Part shown: piece by piece, positions 1 through 9,943 of the stretch
Position numbering within the stretch: the stretch's first letter is position 1
Layout of the letters: every line of letters starts with the position of its first letter
Assembly (NCBI GenBank): GCA_023411395.1
Contig: JAEYOV010000071.1
Span: 201,956 to 265,955 of the forward strand
Source: Bacillota bacterium
GTDB lineage: Bacteria > Bacillota > Clostridia > Christensenellales > Aristaeellaceae
Length of the DNA stretch: 64,000 nt
Direction: 5' to 3'
Made by a program: the position numbers and the translations under genes
Notes under the pieces: model-generated
The model's input: the letters and a program-made list of their open reading frames with translations, nothing else
What the model was told of the DNA's origin: nothing
Databases searched by the model: none

Positions 1-379
1 TCATGCGCAGGGGGATCCCTGTAGTGCCGGAAGTGGTCATCACCCGATACCTGCCAAGAAAAGGCTTGCTGATGGATGCCTCATCCAGGTTTACAAGATA
101 GCTATTAAGCGTTTCGGTGGTAACCTCCGGGTCGCATACCCAGCGATCGAACTGGGGCATGACATCCTCCCTAAGGATGACAGGAATATCCTTTAATGAG
201 GGGCAGGCGGGCAGGTCCCTGTATTTCTCCATAAAATAAGGGGAGTGCTGCCGAGCGTAGTCCACAAGGATCAAAAGCCGCTCCTTTTGAAGGGTTGAAA
301 TATCATTGGGAGACAGTCCGCTGGCATGTTGCACCAGCGCGTTTGCAAGGGACGGTGTCATAAGTGGTGTTTGAAGCAT
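1..379 (-). CDS. PaaK-like acyl-adenylating enzyme (phenylacetate-CoA ligase / F390 synthetase family), N-terminal part
   Basis: The first 126 codons are present; the rest lies beyond the window. The protein has the usual N-terminus of PaaK-like AMP-forming ligases (YARQHSPYF followed by a P-K-DIPV-type stretch) and reaches the nucleotide-binding loop TTSGTTGIP just before the edge. The start at 379 has AGGAGG about five bases upstream. The gene begins 15 bases after the NRPS stop codon on the same strand, so the two are probably cotranscribed and the enzyme probably acts in the same pathway, for example activating an acyl or aryl acid. Family members adenylate carboxylic acids and often pass them to CoA or another acceptor. 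The substrate and acceptor cannot be read from the fragment. Confidence 0.75.
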   Translation of the reverse strand, partial: MLQTPLMTPSLANALVQHASGLSPNDISTLQKERLLILVDYARQHSPYFMEKYRDLPACPSLKDIPVILREDVMPQFDRWVCDPEVTTETLNSYLVNLDEASISKPFLGRYRVMTTSGTTGIPLRM

Positions 380-394
380 GCTGCCCTCCTCTAT

Positions 395-3300
395 TCAGTT
401 GGATTTTGCCAGGCTGGGACGCTCGAAGAAGCCCAGCGTGATCAAATCCCTCAGGAATTTGCGCAGGTATTCGTTGTCGGTCATGGGCCAGCGCCAGCCC
501 ATGCGCAGCAGTACTTGGGATGTATAACGATTGTCCACCGGCACGGTTGATACACTTTGCCCCTTGGCGATGCCCTGATAGGCGATCAGGCTGGTCAGGT
601 ATTCAGCGCGGTTGGGGTCATTCAGGGCGTCTGACAGTGCCTTCTGGTATACGTCGTCCTCCACGAGATCAATGAGGATGCCCTCCTCACGCATGATCAT
701 GACAATGTCACCCAGGAAAATCGAATGGTCGTTGTAGGGGTGGAACACACGGCATTCGTTACTGGTTTGGCTCAGGAGGAGTACAGCCTTAGCAGTGCTG
801 TCAATGGGAGCCATCCCGGCTGAAAGCAGGTAGGCGGAGTAAGGAAAGCAACCAACGACGCTGTAGGCTCTGAGCCGGCCAAGGAAGCTGTTTGCAGCAG
901 CGTTCATCTGGAATTCACCGTCGCTGTTGCGGGCCATGAGGTTGCCCACGCGCATGATCTTGCCGTCCAGCCCCCGGGAGGCGCAGGCTTCAAGCAATGC
1001 ACGCTCCGACAGGAACTTGCTGTACACATACTGGTTTTCCATGTTCTGACCCAGATACAGGTGCTGCTCTGTGAGCCTTTCTTCCAGGCCAGGCCTACCG
1101 TTCACAGAGAAGCCGGAAACACTGCTTGTGGAGATTTGAATGAGCCGTGCGCCGCAATTAAGACACAGGCTGATCAGGTTTTCAACGCCGACGGTGTTGG
1201 TGCGGAAAATGCTGTCATCCTTGGCAAAGTGGGTGACATTGGCCGCGCAGTTGATGACAGTCCCTATGGAGACAGCTTTGAGGTGGGAGAAGGATTCCTG
1301 GTCAGTCACGTCGCCTTCCAATGGGATAATGCGGCTGCCAAACTGCTCCTGATAAGCGTTTTCAAAGTAATAGAACAAAAGCTGTTTCAAGCGCTGCTCA
1401 CAGCTCTTGTGCCGGCCCTGGCGCATCAGACAGTAGATTTTTTCCGTACCGCCGCTTCTAAGAAGTATTTCGAGTATGTGTATGCCCAGAAAGCCTGTAG
1501 CGCCTGTCAGCAGGATGTCGCCCAGCGGGCGAGTTGTGTCATGGCGATAGGCATCCAGTGTGTTTTCCCGTAGGAGGGCATTGATTGATTTGTAATCATA
1601 CCTGCCGGCATCAATCTCTGCAGTTTTTTCCCGGTTTTCGCCGCGCTCAAGAAGAGAGGCCAGTGCCCGTGGCGTGGGGTTCTGGAACACATCGCCAAAG
1701 GTGATGCTCTCTCCGCCTGAAGAATGGAAGCCGTTTTCCTTCAGTGCGATTACCACCCGTGTGACAGACAGCGAGGTTCCGCCGATATCAAAGAAACTGT
1801 CCAGCGCGCCGATGTCGGCGGGCTCGAGACCCAGCACATTAGCAAATATCCCGCAAAGCCGCTCCTCCTGGGCGGTCGCCGGCGGCACATATGCCGCCAA
1901 CCGCAGCGGACTGGGATCGGGCAGGTTTTTATAGTCGATCTTGCCATTTGGTGTTTGGGGGAATGAGCTGAGCTGCAGCCAGGCACCTGGCACCATGTAG
2001 GGAGCCAGCACTTTGGACATTCCGGTCTGCAGCCTTGCGGGATCGATTGGCCTGTCGGCGGTGTAGTAGGCACAAAGCTGCTCAACGCCTTGTACCGTTT
2101 TGATGACTACCGCGCCATTTTTCACATCGGGAATGGCTAGAAGAACGGCTTCCACCTCGCCCAACTCGATTCTCAGGCCGCGCAGCTTGATTTGTTTGTC
2201 GTTGCGGCCCAGAATCTCGATTTCACCATCGGGCGTCCAGCGGGCCATGTCGCCGGAGCGGTACATCCGGATTCCATCCCGCAATACAAACCGCTCGGCT
2301 GTCATCTCCGGAAGATTGACGTAGCCCCGGGCTACGCCCCGCCCTCCGATCCACAATTCACCGACGACACCAACTGGCAGTTCGTTGCCGTCGGCATCTG
2401 TCACACATTCCGTCACGCCCAAAAGCGGTGAGCCAATGGTAACATGGGCAGCGTTAGTCAGTTCCTTGGCGTTGCAGGATACGGTGATCTCGGTAGGACC
2501 GTAGGTGTTGAACAGGCGCATGTGCTGTGTACCGTTGCCCCGGAGCCGCTCCATCAGCGCCAAGGGATATTTCTCGGCCCCTGCCATCACTACCCGGCAG
2601 CCACGGATGGCTTCAAGCAAAGCCGGGTAGGTAGTGTATTCCATCATGCGGGACGGGGTGGCGTTAAAGGCGTCGGCCCCAGTCTGTGCAAATAACGCGG
2701 CCAGGCGGACGGGGTCTTGTGCAGCTTCTTCATTGGCGAAGACCAGTGTAAGGCCGTTGCACAATGCAGCCATGCTTTCTTTGAGGAACATGTCGAAGGT
2801 GACTGTGGTAATGGACATCATGCATGAGGCATCCTGAACCAGTGCATGGATGTGGCGGTTTTGCGGATCCGGCGTCAGATAATTGGCGATGCCCAGATGC
2901 TCAATCATAACACCCTTGGGCTTTCCTGTGGAACCGGAGGTGTAGATGATATAGGCCAGCTGGCTTGAGGATACAGGGACTTTGGGCCGAGCAGCATTCA
3001 GGCAGTCAAAAAGCGTTTCGACATTCACCGAGACGGGGTAGTCGTCCAGAAAATCCTCTGTTGTGATGAGGAACTTCGCTTCGCTGTCCGCGAGAATCTG
3101 TTCCACCCGTGCTCTGGGGTATTCTGGGCTCAGCGGCACATAAGCGCCGCCGGCCTTTAACACACCCAGCATTGTCATTAGCACGCGGCCTGTGCGGGGC
3201 AGCATGAACGCCACCCTATCCTCAGAGGAGAGGCCACGTGCAAGCAGCGCATTGGCGATGCGGTTGGCCTTCTCATCCAGCTCGGCGTAGCTGTAACGGC

Positions 3301-6300
3301 CCTCGCAGGCAATCAGCGCCGTGGCATCTGGTGTATGGTCTGCTGCCCTCTCGAACATCCCGTGCATTGTTTCGCAAGGCAGGGGCTTAAGCCGGGAGGG
3401 GCGGAAGCCCGCAATGTGGGCAGACTGCTCCTTAGACACAAGTGATATGCTGTTGATTTTCGCCTCCGGCGCAGCGATCATGTGAAAGAGGGCTGCGGCA
3501 AGGCAGTCTGCGAAGCGTTCCATCAGCAAAGGGGAATACAGCGCGTCGTCGTACTGCACGCAGAATACGGTATCATTCCCGCGTTCCTCGACGTGAACGG
3601 AAACCTTGAACTTGGGCTCATCCGGACTGAGCCCTTCAAAACGGGCTTTATGACCGCCGATGCCGTAGTCCGCAAGCACGCCCAGTTCGCAGGCGTACAT
3701 GATGCTGGGCTTGAACCCGTGCTCCTGGGCGATACGGGTATAAGGATACGCCTCGTGGGCCATTGAGCCGCGAAGGGAGGCCTGGGCACTTAGGATGTAG
3801 TCTGCTACCGATTGACCATCCTTCATTTCAATCACCAGGGGCAGGGTACGCACGAACATGCCAAAGCTGTTCATAAGGCGGGCATCGCTCCTGCCGCTGC
3901 TTATGGTGGACAGGCTTACGGTTTGATCGCCAGTCCAACGTCCGATGGTGTAAGTGGCGGCTGCCAAAAAGAGCCCGGCCGGCGTGATTCCTTGGCCATT
4001 GCAAAAATCATCCGCAGCCTTCCGGTTCACCGGTATTTCTGCCATCATCAAGCGTCCGCCAGGCCTTCCTTGAAGGTCCGCCGTTATTTCACTGGCGTTT
4101 TCGAAGCCTTTCAGGATGTCCTCAAAGTAGGATTTGTGAGATGCCCATGCGCCGCTGCGTTCCTGAGATTGCTCCCAAAGCCCAAAGGCGTAACCCGGCA
4201 GCTCTTCTTCAACAGGCTTGCGGCCCTCATAAGCCTCACCAACCTCCCGAAGGAACAGGTCCAAGGATGCGCCGTCGAATACAATATGGTGAAAATCGGT
4301 AAATAGGATCACGGAATTGGGGCTGGTAATTATGGCCGCCCGGTACAAAGGCCCTTGATTCAGTGTAAACGGGCGCGCAAAGCCTTGGGCATATCCGGCC
4401 AGTGCTTCTGTGGACAGATGTAATCGCTCCACGTGAACATCATGGTGAATCCTTTCCTGCATGGGGCCGTCTGCCGTATCCACGATACGGATCAGAATGC
4501 CGGGGTGGGCGGACAGCACCAAACGGACGGCGTCCGCCAGCCGATCCGCATCCACGGCCAACGGGAGAATAACGCGGGAGGGGATGTTGTACACCAGCGA
4601 TCCCGGGTTTTTCTGGCAGTCCAGGTATACACCCATCTGGCTTCCGGACAGCGGATAGCCAGTGTCTTTGTGACTATCCACTGTATATTGGGTCTCTATG
4701 GGATCTCTTTGAGGCTGCGCAGCCTTCTTTAACAACTGCCCGATAATGCTATTTTCAATGAAAAGCGGCGTTGGGTCGGCCAATAGCTGCTGAACATCAG
4801 GCGAAGCGCCGAATTGCTTTTTCAAAAGGGTACAGAGTTTGATGGCGCTCAGCGAAGCAAGGCCAGCCCGCAACAGGTTGGTGGAGGGACCGAACTGGTC
4901 ATGCCCCAACACGGTGCGAACCACTTGCGCAATGTCTTTACCCAGGTCTGTTTGTGCCATCACGGGCGATTCCAAAGCCTCCTCCCTAGCGGTGAAGCTG
5001 GGGGTAGGCAATTTCCGCCGGTCCACCTTGCCATTGGGATTCAACGGGATTTTCTCTACCTGTACGGTTGCGGCAGGTACCATATAGGGCGGGAGTTTTT
5101 TCTCTATGAAATTGTTAAGAGCGGTGATATCCAGCGGAGCATCCGCTACCACATACGCTACTGCGCATTTGCCGCCTCCAGGAGCATCCATGGGCAGTAC
5201 CGCCGCATCTTTGACTGACTCAAAAGCACGAATACGGCCTTCAATCTCGGTCAGCTCCACGCGGAAACCGCGGATTTTCACCTGAAAATCGCGCCGGCCA
5301 ACGAAATCAAGATTTCCATCAGGCAAAAAGCGTACCACGTCTCCGCTGAGGTAAATGCGGTTATAACCCTCCTCGCTTGTAAAGGGGTTTTCAATAAACT
5401 TTTCTTTCGTCACGTCGGGGCGGCCTAAGTACCCTACTGCGACACCCCGGCCTGCAATGCCCAATTCTCCAGGCACGCACACAGGCGCAAGCCGGCCGTA
5501 TTTATCCGTCACATAGGTACGCATATTGTCGATGGGTTTGCCAATGGGAACGCGGTCATACAGCCGGTCGATGGGGAAAGCGGTGGATATAATGGTACAT
5601 TCGGTCGGCCCGTACAGGTTATGAAAGGTGTAATTCCTTCCCGGACCAATGGGCACCAGCGATTCGCCGCCGGTAGACAGATGCCGGAGGGAGCGGTTGT
5701 CCATCCCTTCTGCAAACTGGCGTCCCAGTTGCGTGGTCATAAACGCAAGGGTGATCCCATGCTTATTGAAGTAGTCATTCAACTGGTCGATATCCAGACG
5801 CATTTCCTGTGGGATGATGTGGATAAGCGCACCCGCGGACAGAGCGGGATACAAGTCCATCAGACAAGCATCAAAACCAAAGCTGGCGTAGGCGGCCACG
5901 CTGTCAGCTGATGTTACGCCATAATAGCGGCGATACCAAGCGCAAAAATGGGTCAGATTATCGTGGCATATGGTGACTCCCTTGGGCTTGCCTGTGGTGC
6001 CGCTGGTGTATAATATCACATAGGGGTCCTTAAGGGAAGGGCCCTCCGGCGCTGATGCTGCGGGCAGGCTCCAAATAGCTGTGCTGGATAGAAAATCGCC
6101 GGTATAACCGGGAATGGCCCCACGCAGGCTGTCATCAGCCACCACCAGCCGGACTCCGGCATCTTGCAGCATAAACTCAAGGCGGTCGGCGGGGTAGCTG
6201 GGATCAAGCGGCAGATAAGCTGCTTTGCTCTTTAAAACGCCCAGCCCTCCAATGGGCATCATCTCGCTGCGGCCCACGAGCACACCCACACAATCGCCTC

Positions 6301-9300
6301 GACCAAGACCCCGGCGCGATATCTCTGCGGCGAGCCGGTCGGTGATGTCGTCCAGGGAGGCATAATCCATCACCTTATCCCCGCAGCGCACAGCGGGGTT
6401 TGCAGGCGTGAGGCGGGCCTGTTCGCGGAATTGATCCACCACTGTCATATTTTGTTTTTCGCTGTTTTCGGGGGCTGCGAAGTCTTTGAGAATTTCCAAA
6501 CGCTGATCGTCCGGCAATTCGGCAGCATCCACTATAAGAAGTGTATCGTTTTCACACACGCGGGCAAGGCTTGTCCGAAGCTGTCCGGCCATGTTTTCGG
6601 GCACCTTTGACATGTACAGCGAAGCAGCGTAGGAGAGGTCAAAACGCAAGGAATCCTTCTCCCGGTAGATTTCCAGCTGCAGGTCCACAGGCAGGCGCTG
6701 GTTGAACAGGTGCCGGTATTCCGCTTCTACTCCCTCCGGATGGATTTCGGGCAAGCGGCTGATATAATTGACCAGCATGTCGTATATGACGTTGCGGGAG
6801 GGAATGCGTTCCACGCCCAGCGATTGCACAAGGGCATGGAAAGGGTAGTCCTGATGCTGCTTGACTTCACCCAGGACCTTATCAACCTCTGCCAGGTACT
6901 CGGCGAAGGGGGATAGGCCCGCTGGCTTCAGGCGCGCCACTACAGTGTTGGCGAACATACCGACAATGGAACGGCTGGCGGCGGTGACGCGGCCGCTCAT
7001 AGCGGTACCGAGTACCACATCCTCACTAGCCGTATATTTGCCCAGCACCATGCCTATCATTGCCATCATAAGCGTATAAGTTGTTACACCGTAACGGCGC
7101 GCCGCCTCATCGATAGTCCTGGCAGGAAGCGACCAGCTGATGGTTTTGTCACCCACTGGCTGAATCTCCGGCCTGGTCGTCCGGGTCGGCATATCATATT
7201 CTGGAATGCCGTCGCGGAACATTTCCTTGAAGTATTTTTCGCTTTCAGGTCTTTGCGGATGCTGCTCCCGCCAGACCGCCCAGTCAAATATGTCAGGGCC
7301 TGGCAGGTCCATGGGTTTTCCGTTGTACAGGTCCTCAAGATCCTTGATCAGAATGCCGATGCAGGAACCGTCCAGGAGGATGTGATGAAAGCCAAGGTAT
7401 AATACCCCGGTATCTGGCCCAGTTTCAAACAGGGCAAAGCGAAACAGGGGGCCATTTTCCATATCGTAGGGCAGGCTTAAGGCTTTCATTCGGGTCTCGG
7501 CTTCCTCCGGCTCACAAAAGATATGAGCCAGTTCCACCGGCATATCATCCCTGATTACGTGAACGAACTCACCCTCCTGCATGGGGTATGATGAGCGCAG
7601 GATGCGGTGCCTGGCCACCAGGCCGCGCAGCGCATACTCCCAGCGGCGCACATCCACATTTCCCTTGAGAGTAATGGTGTTATCTATATTGTAGGCAAGT
7701 GTACCGGGATGCAGCGCATATTCCGCTGCCATCTGCCTTTCGGCATCTGTCAACGGCCAATATTTACGGTCGGTCGCGATAGTCAGAGCTGGCTCCTGAT
7801 CGTGCAGATGCTGTGCCATTGCTCTTGGCGTACGCAGTTCCAGCACCTGAGTAACTGTCATTTCCGGCACCAACGCCTGGAGCCGCACTGCAGAAATGGA
7901 GTCACCACCCAACTGTATAAAGTCGTCCAGAGCGCCTACACCATCAAGCCCCAGCACAGAGGCAAAGGCATTGGTGATGCGCACCTCATCGGGATTGGCG
8001 GGCGGTTCGAAGGCAGCTTTGAAGCGCTTTTTATCCGGCGGTGAAATGGACTTCCGGTCTATCTTGCCGTTAACGTTCAGCGGCAGAGCTTCCACCTGCT
8101 CCATGAACGATGGCATCATGTAATCGGGCAAGAAGCCCCGGATGGCGTCTTCCACAGCCTTTGCGGGGAGCGGTTCATCGGCGGTATATACCGCATAAAG
8201 GCTTGTTTGCCCTGAGGTGTTTTCAAAGCCTACCACCACCGCCTGGCGGGCGGGGGTGCGGGCCTTGATGACTGCCTCGATCTCGCCCGGTTCCACCCGG
8301 AAACCGCGCACCTTCAGCATCCAGTCTTTGCGCTGCACATACTCCAAAACGCCATCGTTGCGCAGAAAACCCAAATCCCCCGTGCGAAACAGACGGTTAT
8401 CCCCATCTCCTTTGGAGAAGGGATTTGGGATGAATTTTTCATGTGTCAGGTCTGGAAGATTCAGGTAGCCGCTGGCGATCTGGCCGCTGACGCAAATTTC
8501 ACCCGTCACACCCGGCGGCATCAGGCGGCTCTCATCGTCCAAAATGTAAATGGCGCTGCCTTTGCCAGGCAGCCCGCATGGCGTGGCGGTATAGGGCTTG
8601 TCGATGGGGAAAGAGGTGAAGGGGCCACAGGTCTCGCTAGCCCCATATAGACAGTACAGCCGGGTAGTATCGCTATATAGCATGGATACCTTTTCAGAAC
8701 CCGTCATGATGCTGCGCATTGGCACTTCACCTCTTGAAAGCACCTGCGCCAATAGCTGGGGAGGGATAAATGTCGTTGTGATGCCATGCTTCACAGCATA
8801 TTCGCGCAGCGCATCCGCATCCCGGCGGACTGCGTCAGTCGCAATGTGCAGCGTTGCACCAAGGTATAGTGCTACCAGCGCGTCGACTATAATCCCTACG
8901 AAAGAACAGGAGGCTGTCGACAAGAAAACATCCTCCTGGGTGCGGCCGCATACCGCTGCCTCCAATGCCAGGTCCAGCGCACGCCAACTGTTAAGCACAC
9001 CCTTGGGTTTTCCTGTAGAGCCGGAGGTGTACACCACAAGAGCCGGATCATCTGGTTGGTTATCAGCATCTGAAATGTACTGCGACAGGCCTGTGCACGC
9101 GGCCATGAACGCTTCGTCGATGGGATGGATACCGCCTGTGTCAGAAACAATAAATTCAATTCTGTCTTTTGGATAAGCAGTATTGATGATAGCAAAAGCT
9201 GCACCAGCCTTCAGGATGCCTATTGCTGCTGCCAGGACCTGAAGGCCGCGGGGCAAGAGAACCGGTACGATGTCGCGGGGACGGATACCTTGATTGCGCA

Positions 9301-9430
9301 ACTGCGTCGCGACGGCGTCAGTGGCGGCATCCAGCTGGGCATAAGTCCAGGATTGCCCTTCAAAGACGAGAGCTGGCTTTTCCAGCTTGGTTCGGGCGTG
9401 ATCCTGAATTGCGGTCGTAAAACGGTTCAT
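395..9430 (-). CDS. Non-ribosomal peptide synthetase, A-PCP-C-A-PCP-C-A-PCP-R
   Basis: A 3011-residue three-module synthetase. Approximate domains (subtract 15 if counting from the ATG; numbering here is from an upstream TTG): A1 20-490 (YTSGSTGKPKG), PCP1 around 525 (LGGDSI), C1 575-1005 (HHILLDG), A2 1035-1500 (YTSGTTGKPKG), PCP2 around 1542 (GLASLSA), C2 1605-2030 (HHIVFDG), A3 2055-2515 (YTSGSTGKPKG), PCP3 around 2562 (IGGTSL), R 2650-3010 (GATGFLG, YVYSK). Both C domains keep the HHxxxDG active site and all three A domains keep the A10 lysine (NGK). There is no epimerase or thioesterase, so release is expected to be NAD(P)H-dependent reduction to an aldehyde or alcohol. By-eye specificity positions, GrsA order: A1 V-G-V-F-I-T-L-G-P-K, A2 D-A-M-F-S-G-L-I-I-K, A3 D-M-K-N-V-A-T-V-S-K; A1 lacks the usual Asp. 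The ATG at 9430 was chosen because GAGAGG lies about eight bases upstream; the TTG at 9475 has no such site. Confidence 0.95.
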   Translation of the reverse strand: MNRFTTAIQDHARTKLEKPALVFEGQSWTYAQLDAATDAVATQLRNQGIRPRDIVPVLLPRGLQVLAAAIGILKAGAAFAIINTAYPKDRIEFIVSDTGGIHPIDEAFMAACTGLSQYISDADNQPDDPALVVYTSGSTGKPKGVLNSWRALDLALEAAVCGRTQEDVFLSTASCSFVGIIVDALVALYLGATLHIATDAVRRDADALREYAVKHGITTTFIPPQLLAQVLSRGEVPMRSIMTGSEKVSMLYSDTTRLYCLYGASETCGPFTSFPIDKPYTATPCGLPGKGSAIYILDDESRLMPPGVTGEICVSGQIASGYLNLPDLTHEKFIPNPFSKGDGDNRLFRTGDLGFLRNDGVLEYVQRKDWMLKVRGFRVEPGEIEAVIKARTPARQAVVVGFENTSGQTSLYAVYTADEPLPAKAVEDAIRGFLPDYMMPSFMEQVEALPLNVNGKIDRKSISPPDKKRFKAAFEPPANPDEVRITNAFASVLGLDGVGALDDFIQLGGDSISAVRLQALVPEMTVTQVLELRTPRAMAQHLHDQEPALTIATDRKYWPLTDAERQMAAEYALHPGTLAYNIDNTITLKGNVDVRRWEYALRGLVARHRILRSSYPMQEGEFVHVIRDDMPVELAHIFCEPEEAETRMKALSLPYDMENGPLFRFALFETGPDTGVLYLGFHHILLDGSCIGILIKDLEDLYNGKPMDLPGPDIFDWAVWREQHPQRPESEKYFKEMFRDGIPEYDMPTRTTRPEIQPVGDKTISWSLPARTIDEAARRYGVTTYTLMMAMIGMVLGKYTASEDVVLGTAMSGRVTAASRSIVGMFANTVVARLKPAGLSPFAEYLAEVDKVLGEVKQHQDYPFHALVQSLGVERIPSRNVIYDMLVNYISRLPEIHPEGVEAEYRHLFNQRLPVDLQLEIYREKDSLRFDLSYAASLYMSKVPENMAGQLRTSLARVCENDTLLIVDAAELPDDQRLEILKDFAAPENSEKQNMTVVDQFREQARLTPANPAVRCGDKVMDYASLDDITDRLAAEISRRGLGRGDCVGVLVGRSEMMPIGGLGVLKSKAAYLPLDPSYPADRLEFMLQDAGVRLVVADDSLRGAIPGYTGDFLSSTAIWSLPAASAPEGPSLKDPYVILYTSGTTGKPKGVTICHDNLTHFCAWYRRYYGVTSADSVAAYASFGFDACLMDLYPALSAGALIHIIPQEMRLDIDQLNDYFNKHGITLAFMTTQLGRQFAEGMDNRSLRHLSTGGESLVPIGPGRNYTFHNLYGPTECTIISTAFPIDRLYDRVPIGKPIDNMRTYVTDKYGRLAPVCVPGELGIAGRGVAVGYLGRPDVTKEKFIENPFTSEEGYNRIYLSGDVVRFLPDGNLDFVGRRDFQVKIRGFRVELTEIEGRIRAFESVKDAAVLPMDAPGGGKCAVAYVVADAPLDITALNNFIEKKLPPYMVPAATVQVEKIPLNPNGKVDRRKLPTPSFTAREEALESPVMAQTDLGKDIAQVVRTVLGHDQFGPSTNLLRAGLASLSAIKLCTLLKKQFGASPDVQQLLADPTPLFIENSIIGQLLKKAAQPQRDPIETQYTVDSHKDTGYPLSGSQMGVYLDCQKNPGSLVYNIPSRVILPLAVDADRLADAVRLVLSAHPGILIRIVDTADGPMQERIHHDVHVERLHLSTEALAGYAQGFARPFTLNQGPLYRAAIITSPNSVILFTDFHHIVFDGASLDLFLREVGEAYEGRKPVEEELPGYAFGLWEQSQERSGAWASHKSYFEDILKGFENASEITADLQGRPGGRLMMAEIPVNRKAADDFCNGQGITPAGLFLAAATYTIGRWTGDQTVSLSTISSGRSDARLMNSFGMFVRTLPLVIEMKDGQSVADYILSAQASLRGSMAHEAYPYTRIAQEHGFKPSIMYACELGVLADYGIGGHKARFEGLSPDEPKFKVSVHVEERGNDTVFCVQYDDALYSPLLMERFADCLAAALFHMIAAPEAKINSISLVSKEQSAHIAGFRPSRLKPLPCETMHGMFERAADHTPDATALIACEGRYSYAELDEKANRIANALLARGLSSEDRVAFMLPRTGRVLMTMLGVLKAGGAYVPLSPEYPRARVEQILADSEAKFLITTEDFLDDYPVSVNVETLFDCLNAARPKVPVSSSQLAYIIYTSGSTGKPKGVMIEHLGIANYLTPDPQNRHIHALVQDASCMMSITTVTFDMFLKESMAALCNGLTLVFANEEAAQDPVRLAALFAQTGADAFNATPSRMMEYTTYPALLEAIRGCRVVMAGAEKYPLALMERLRGNGTQHMRLFNTYGPTEITVSCNAKELTNAAHVTIGSPLLGVTECVTDADGNELPVGVVGELWIGGRGVARGYVNLPEMTAERFVLRDGIRMYRSGDMARWTPDGEIEILGRNDKQIKLRGLRIELGEVEAVLLAIPDVKNGAVVIKTVQGVEQLCAYYTADRPIDPARLQTGMSKVLAPYMVPGAWLQLSSFPQTPNGKIDYKNLPDPSPLRLAAYVPPATAQEERLCGIFANVLGLEPADIGALDSFFDIGGTSLSVTRVVIALKENGFHSSGGESITFGDVFQNPTPRALASLLERGENREKTAEIDAGRYDYKSINALLRENTLDAYRHDTTRPLGDILLTGATGFLGIHILEILLRSGGTEKIYCLMRQGRHKSCEQRLKQLLFYYFENAYQEQFGSRIIPLEGDVTDQESFSHLKAVSIGTVINCAANVTHFAKDDSIFRTNTVGVENLISLCLNCGARLIQISTSSVSGFSVNGRPGLEERLTEQHLYLGQNMENQYVYSKFLSERALLEACASRGLDGKIMRVGNLMARNSDGEFQMNAAANSFLGRLRAYSVVGCFPYSAYLLSAGMAPIDSTAKAVLLLSQTSNECRVFHPYNDHSIFLGDIVMIMREEGILIDLVEDDVYQKALSDALNDPNRAEYLTSLIAYQGIAKGQSVSTVPVDNRYTSQVLLRMGWRWPMTDNEYLRKFLRDLITLGFFERPSLAKSN

Positions 9431-9571
9431 CTCATCATCCTCTCTAACATTAAAACGCTGTCCAAATAATCCCAAAATCCGGGATCAGCATTTGCATAAA
9501 CAAGCGGCAGCAGACTGTGAAAAAGCAAGCATTTTGGGCACAGCACTGGCAATGCGCTCAACAATGAAAAA

Positions 9572-9601
9572 AGTATACCATATTGTGGATTCAAAGTGCA
9601 A
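9572..9601 (-). promoter_or_regulatory. Possible sigma-A promoter of the NRPS operon
   Basis: On the minus strand, TTGCAC (9596-9601) and TATACT (9572-9577) are 18 bases apart, leaving a leader of about 135 bases before the ATG at 9430. The -10 is one base from consensus; the -35 is weak. This is an inference from motif and position. Confidence 0.35.
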
Positions 9602-9685
9602 CATGTCGCAAATTAAGTAAATTTATCGAAATATGGAAAAGGAAGAGGAAAACGAGGCAGAGAGGGCGTATAGGAAGACATGCAA

Positions 9686-9715
9686 ATGACATAAGAAAGC
9701 GTATGACAGTATACT
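9686..9715 (+). promoter_or_regulatory. Possible sigma-A promoter of the MATE gene
   Basis: ATGACA (9686-9691) and TATACT (9710-9715) are separated by 18 bases, each one mismatch from consensus, about 220 bases upstream of the MATE start. The rest of the 513-base divergent region 9431-9943 shows no convincing gene. A small AGCCC/GGGCT hairpin (9912-9924) sits just before the AAGGAGG ribosome binding site at 9927-9933. Confidence 0.4.
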
Positions 9716-9943
9716 ATTTTTCCTGTTGCCTTGTGATATGGCAATAGGCACGCAATTCGTTGTGTTGCTTAAGTCATGCCAATGCAGTGCTGGGATGTGT
9801 ATGGACAATGACGAACCGGTAATTGGCTGGGATAATTCCAAAGGTGCTTTTTACATTCCTAAGCAATACAGGCAGGTTCTAAGATTTTCCTGTGAATCTT
9901 CGAAAGGTTATTAGCCCTTTGGGCTTAAGGAGGTTATTGGCGC

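Noticed and set aside
326..9469. Many plus-strand and alternative-frame open frames inside the NRPS region
   Set aside because: They are shadows of the NRPS; none has a good ribosome site or family resemblance, while the minus frame has continuous recognised domains.
9623..9914. Short open frames in the NRPS-MATE divergent region
   Set aside because: No ribosome site, no recognisable composition, and they overlap probable promoters.
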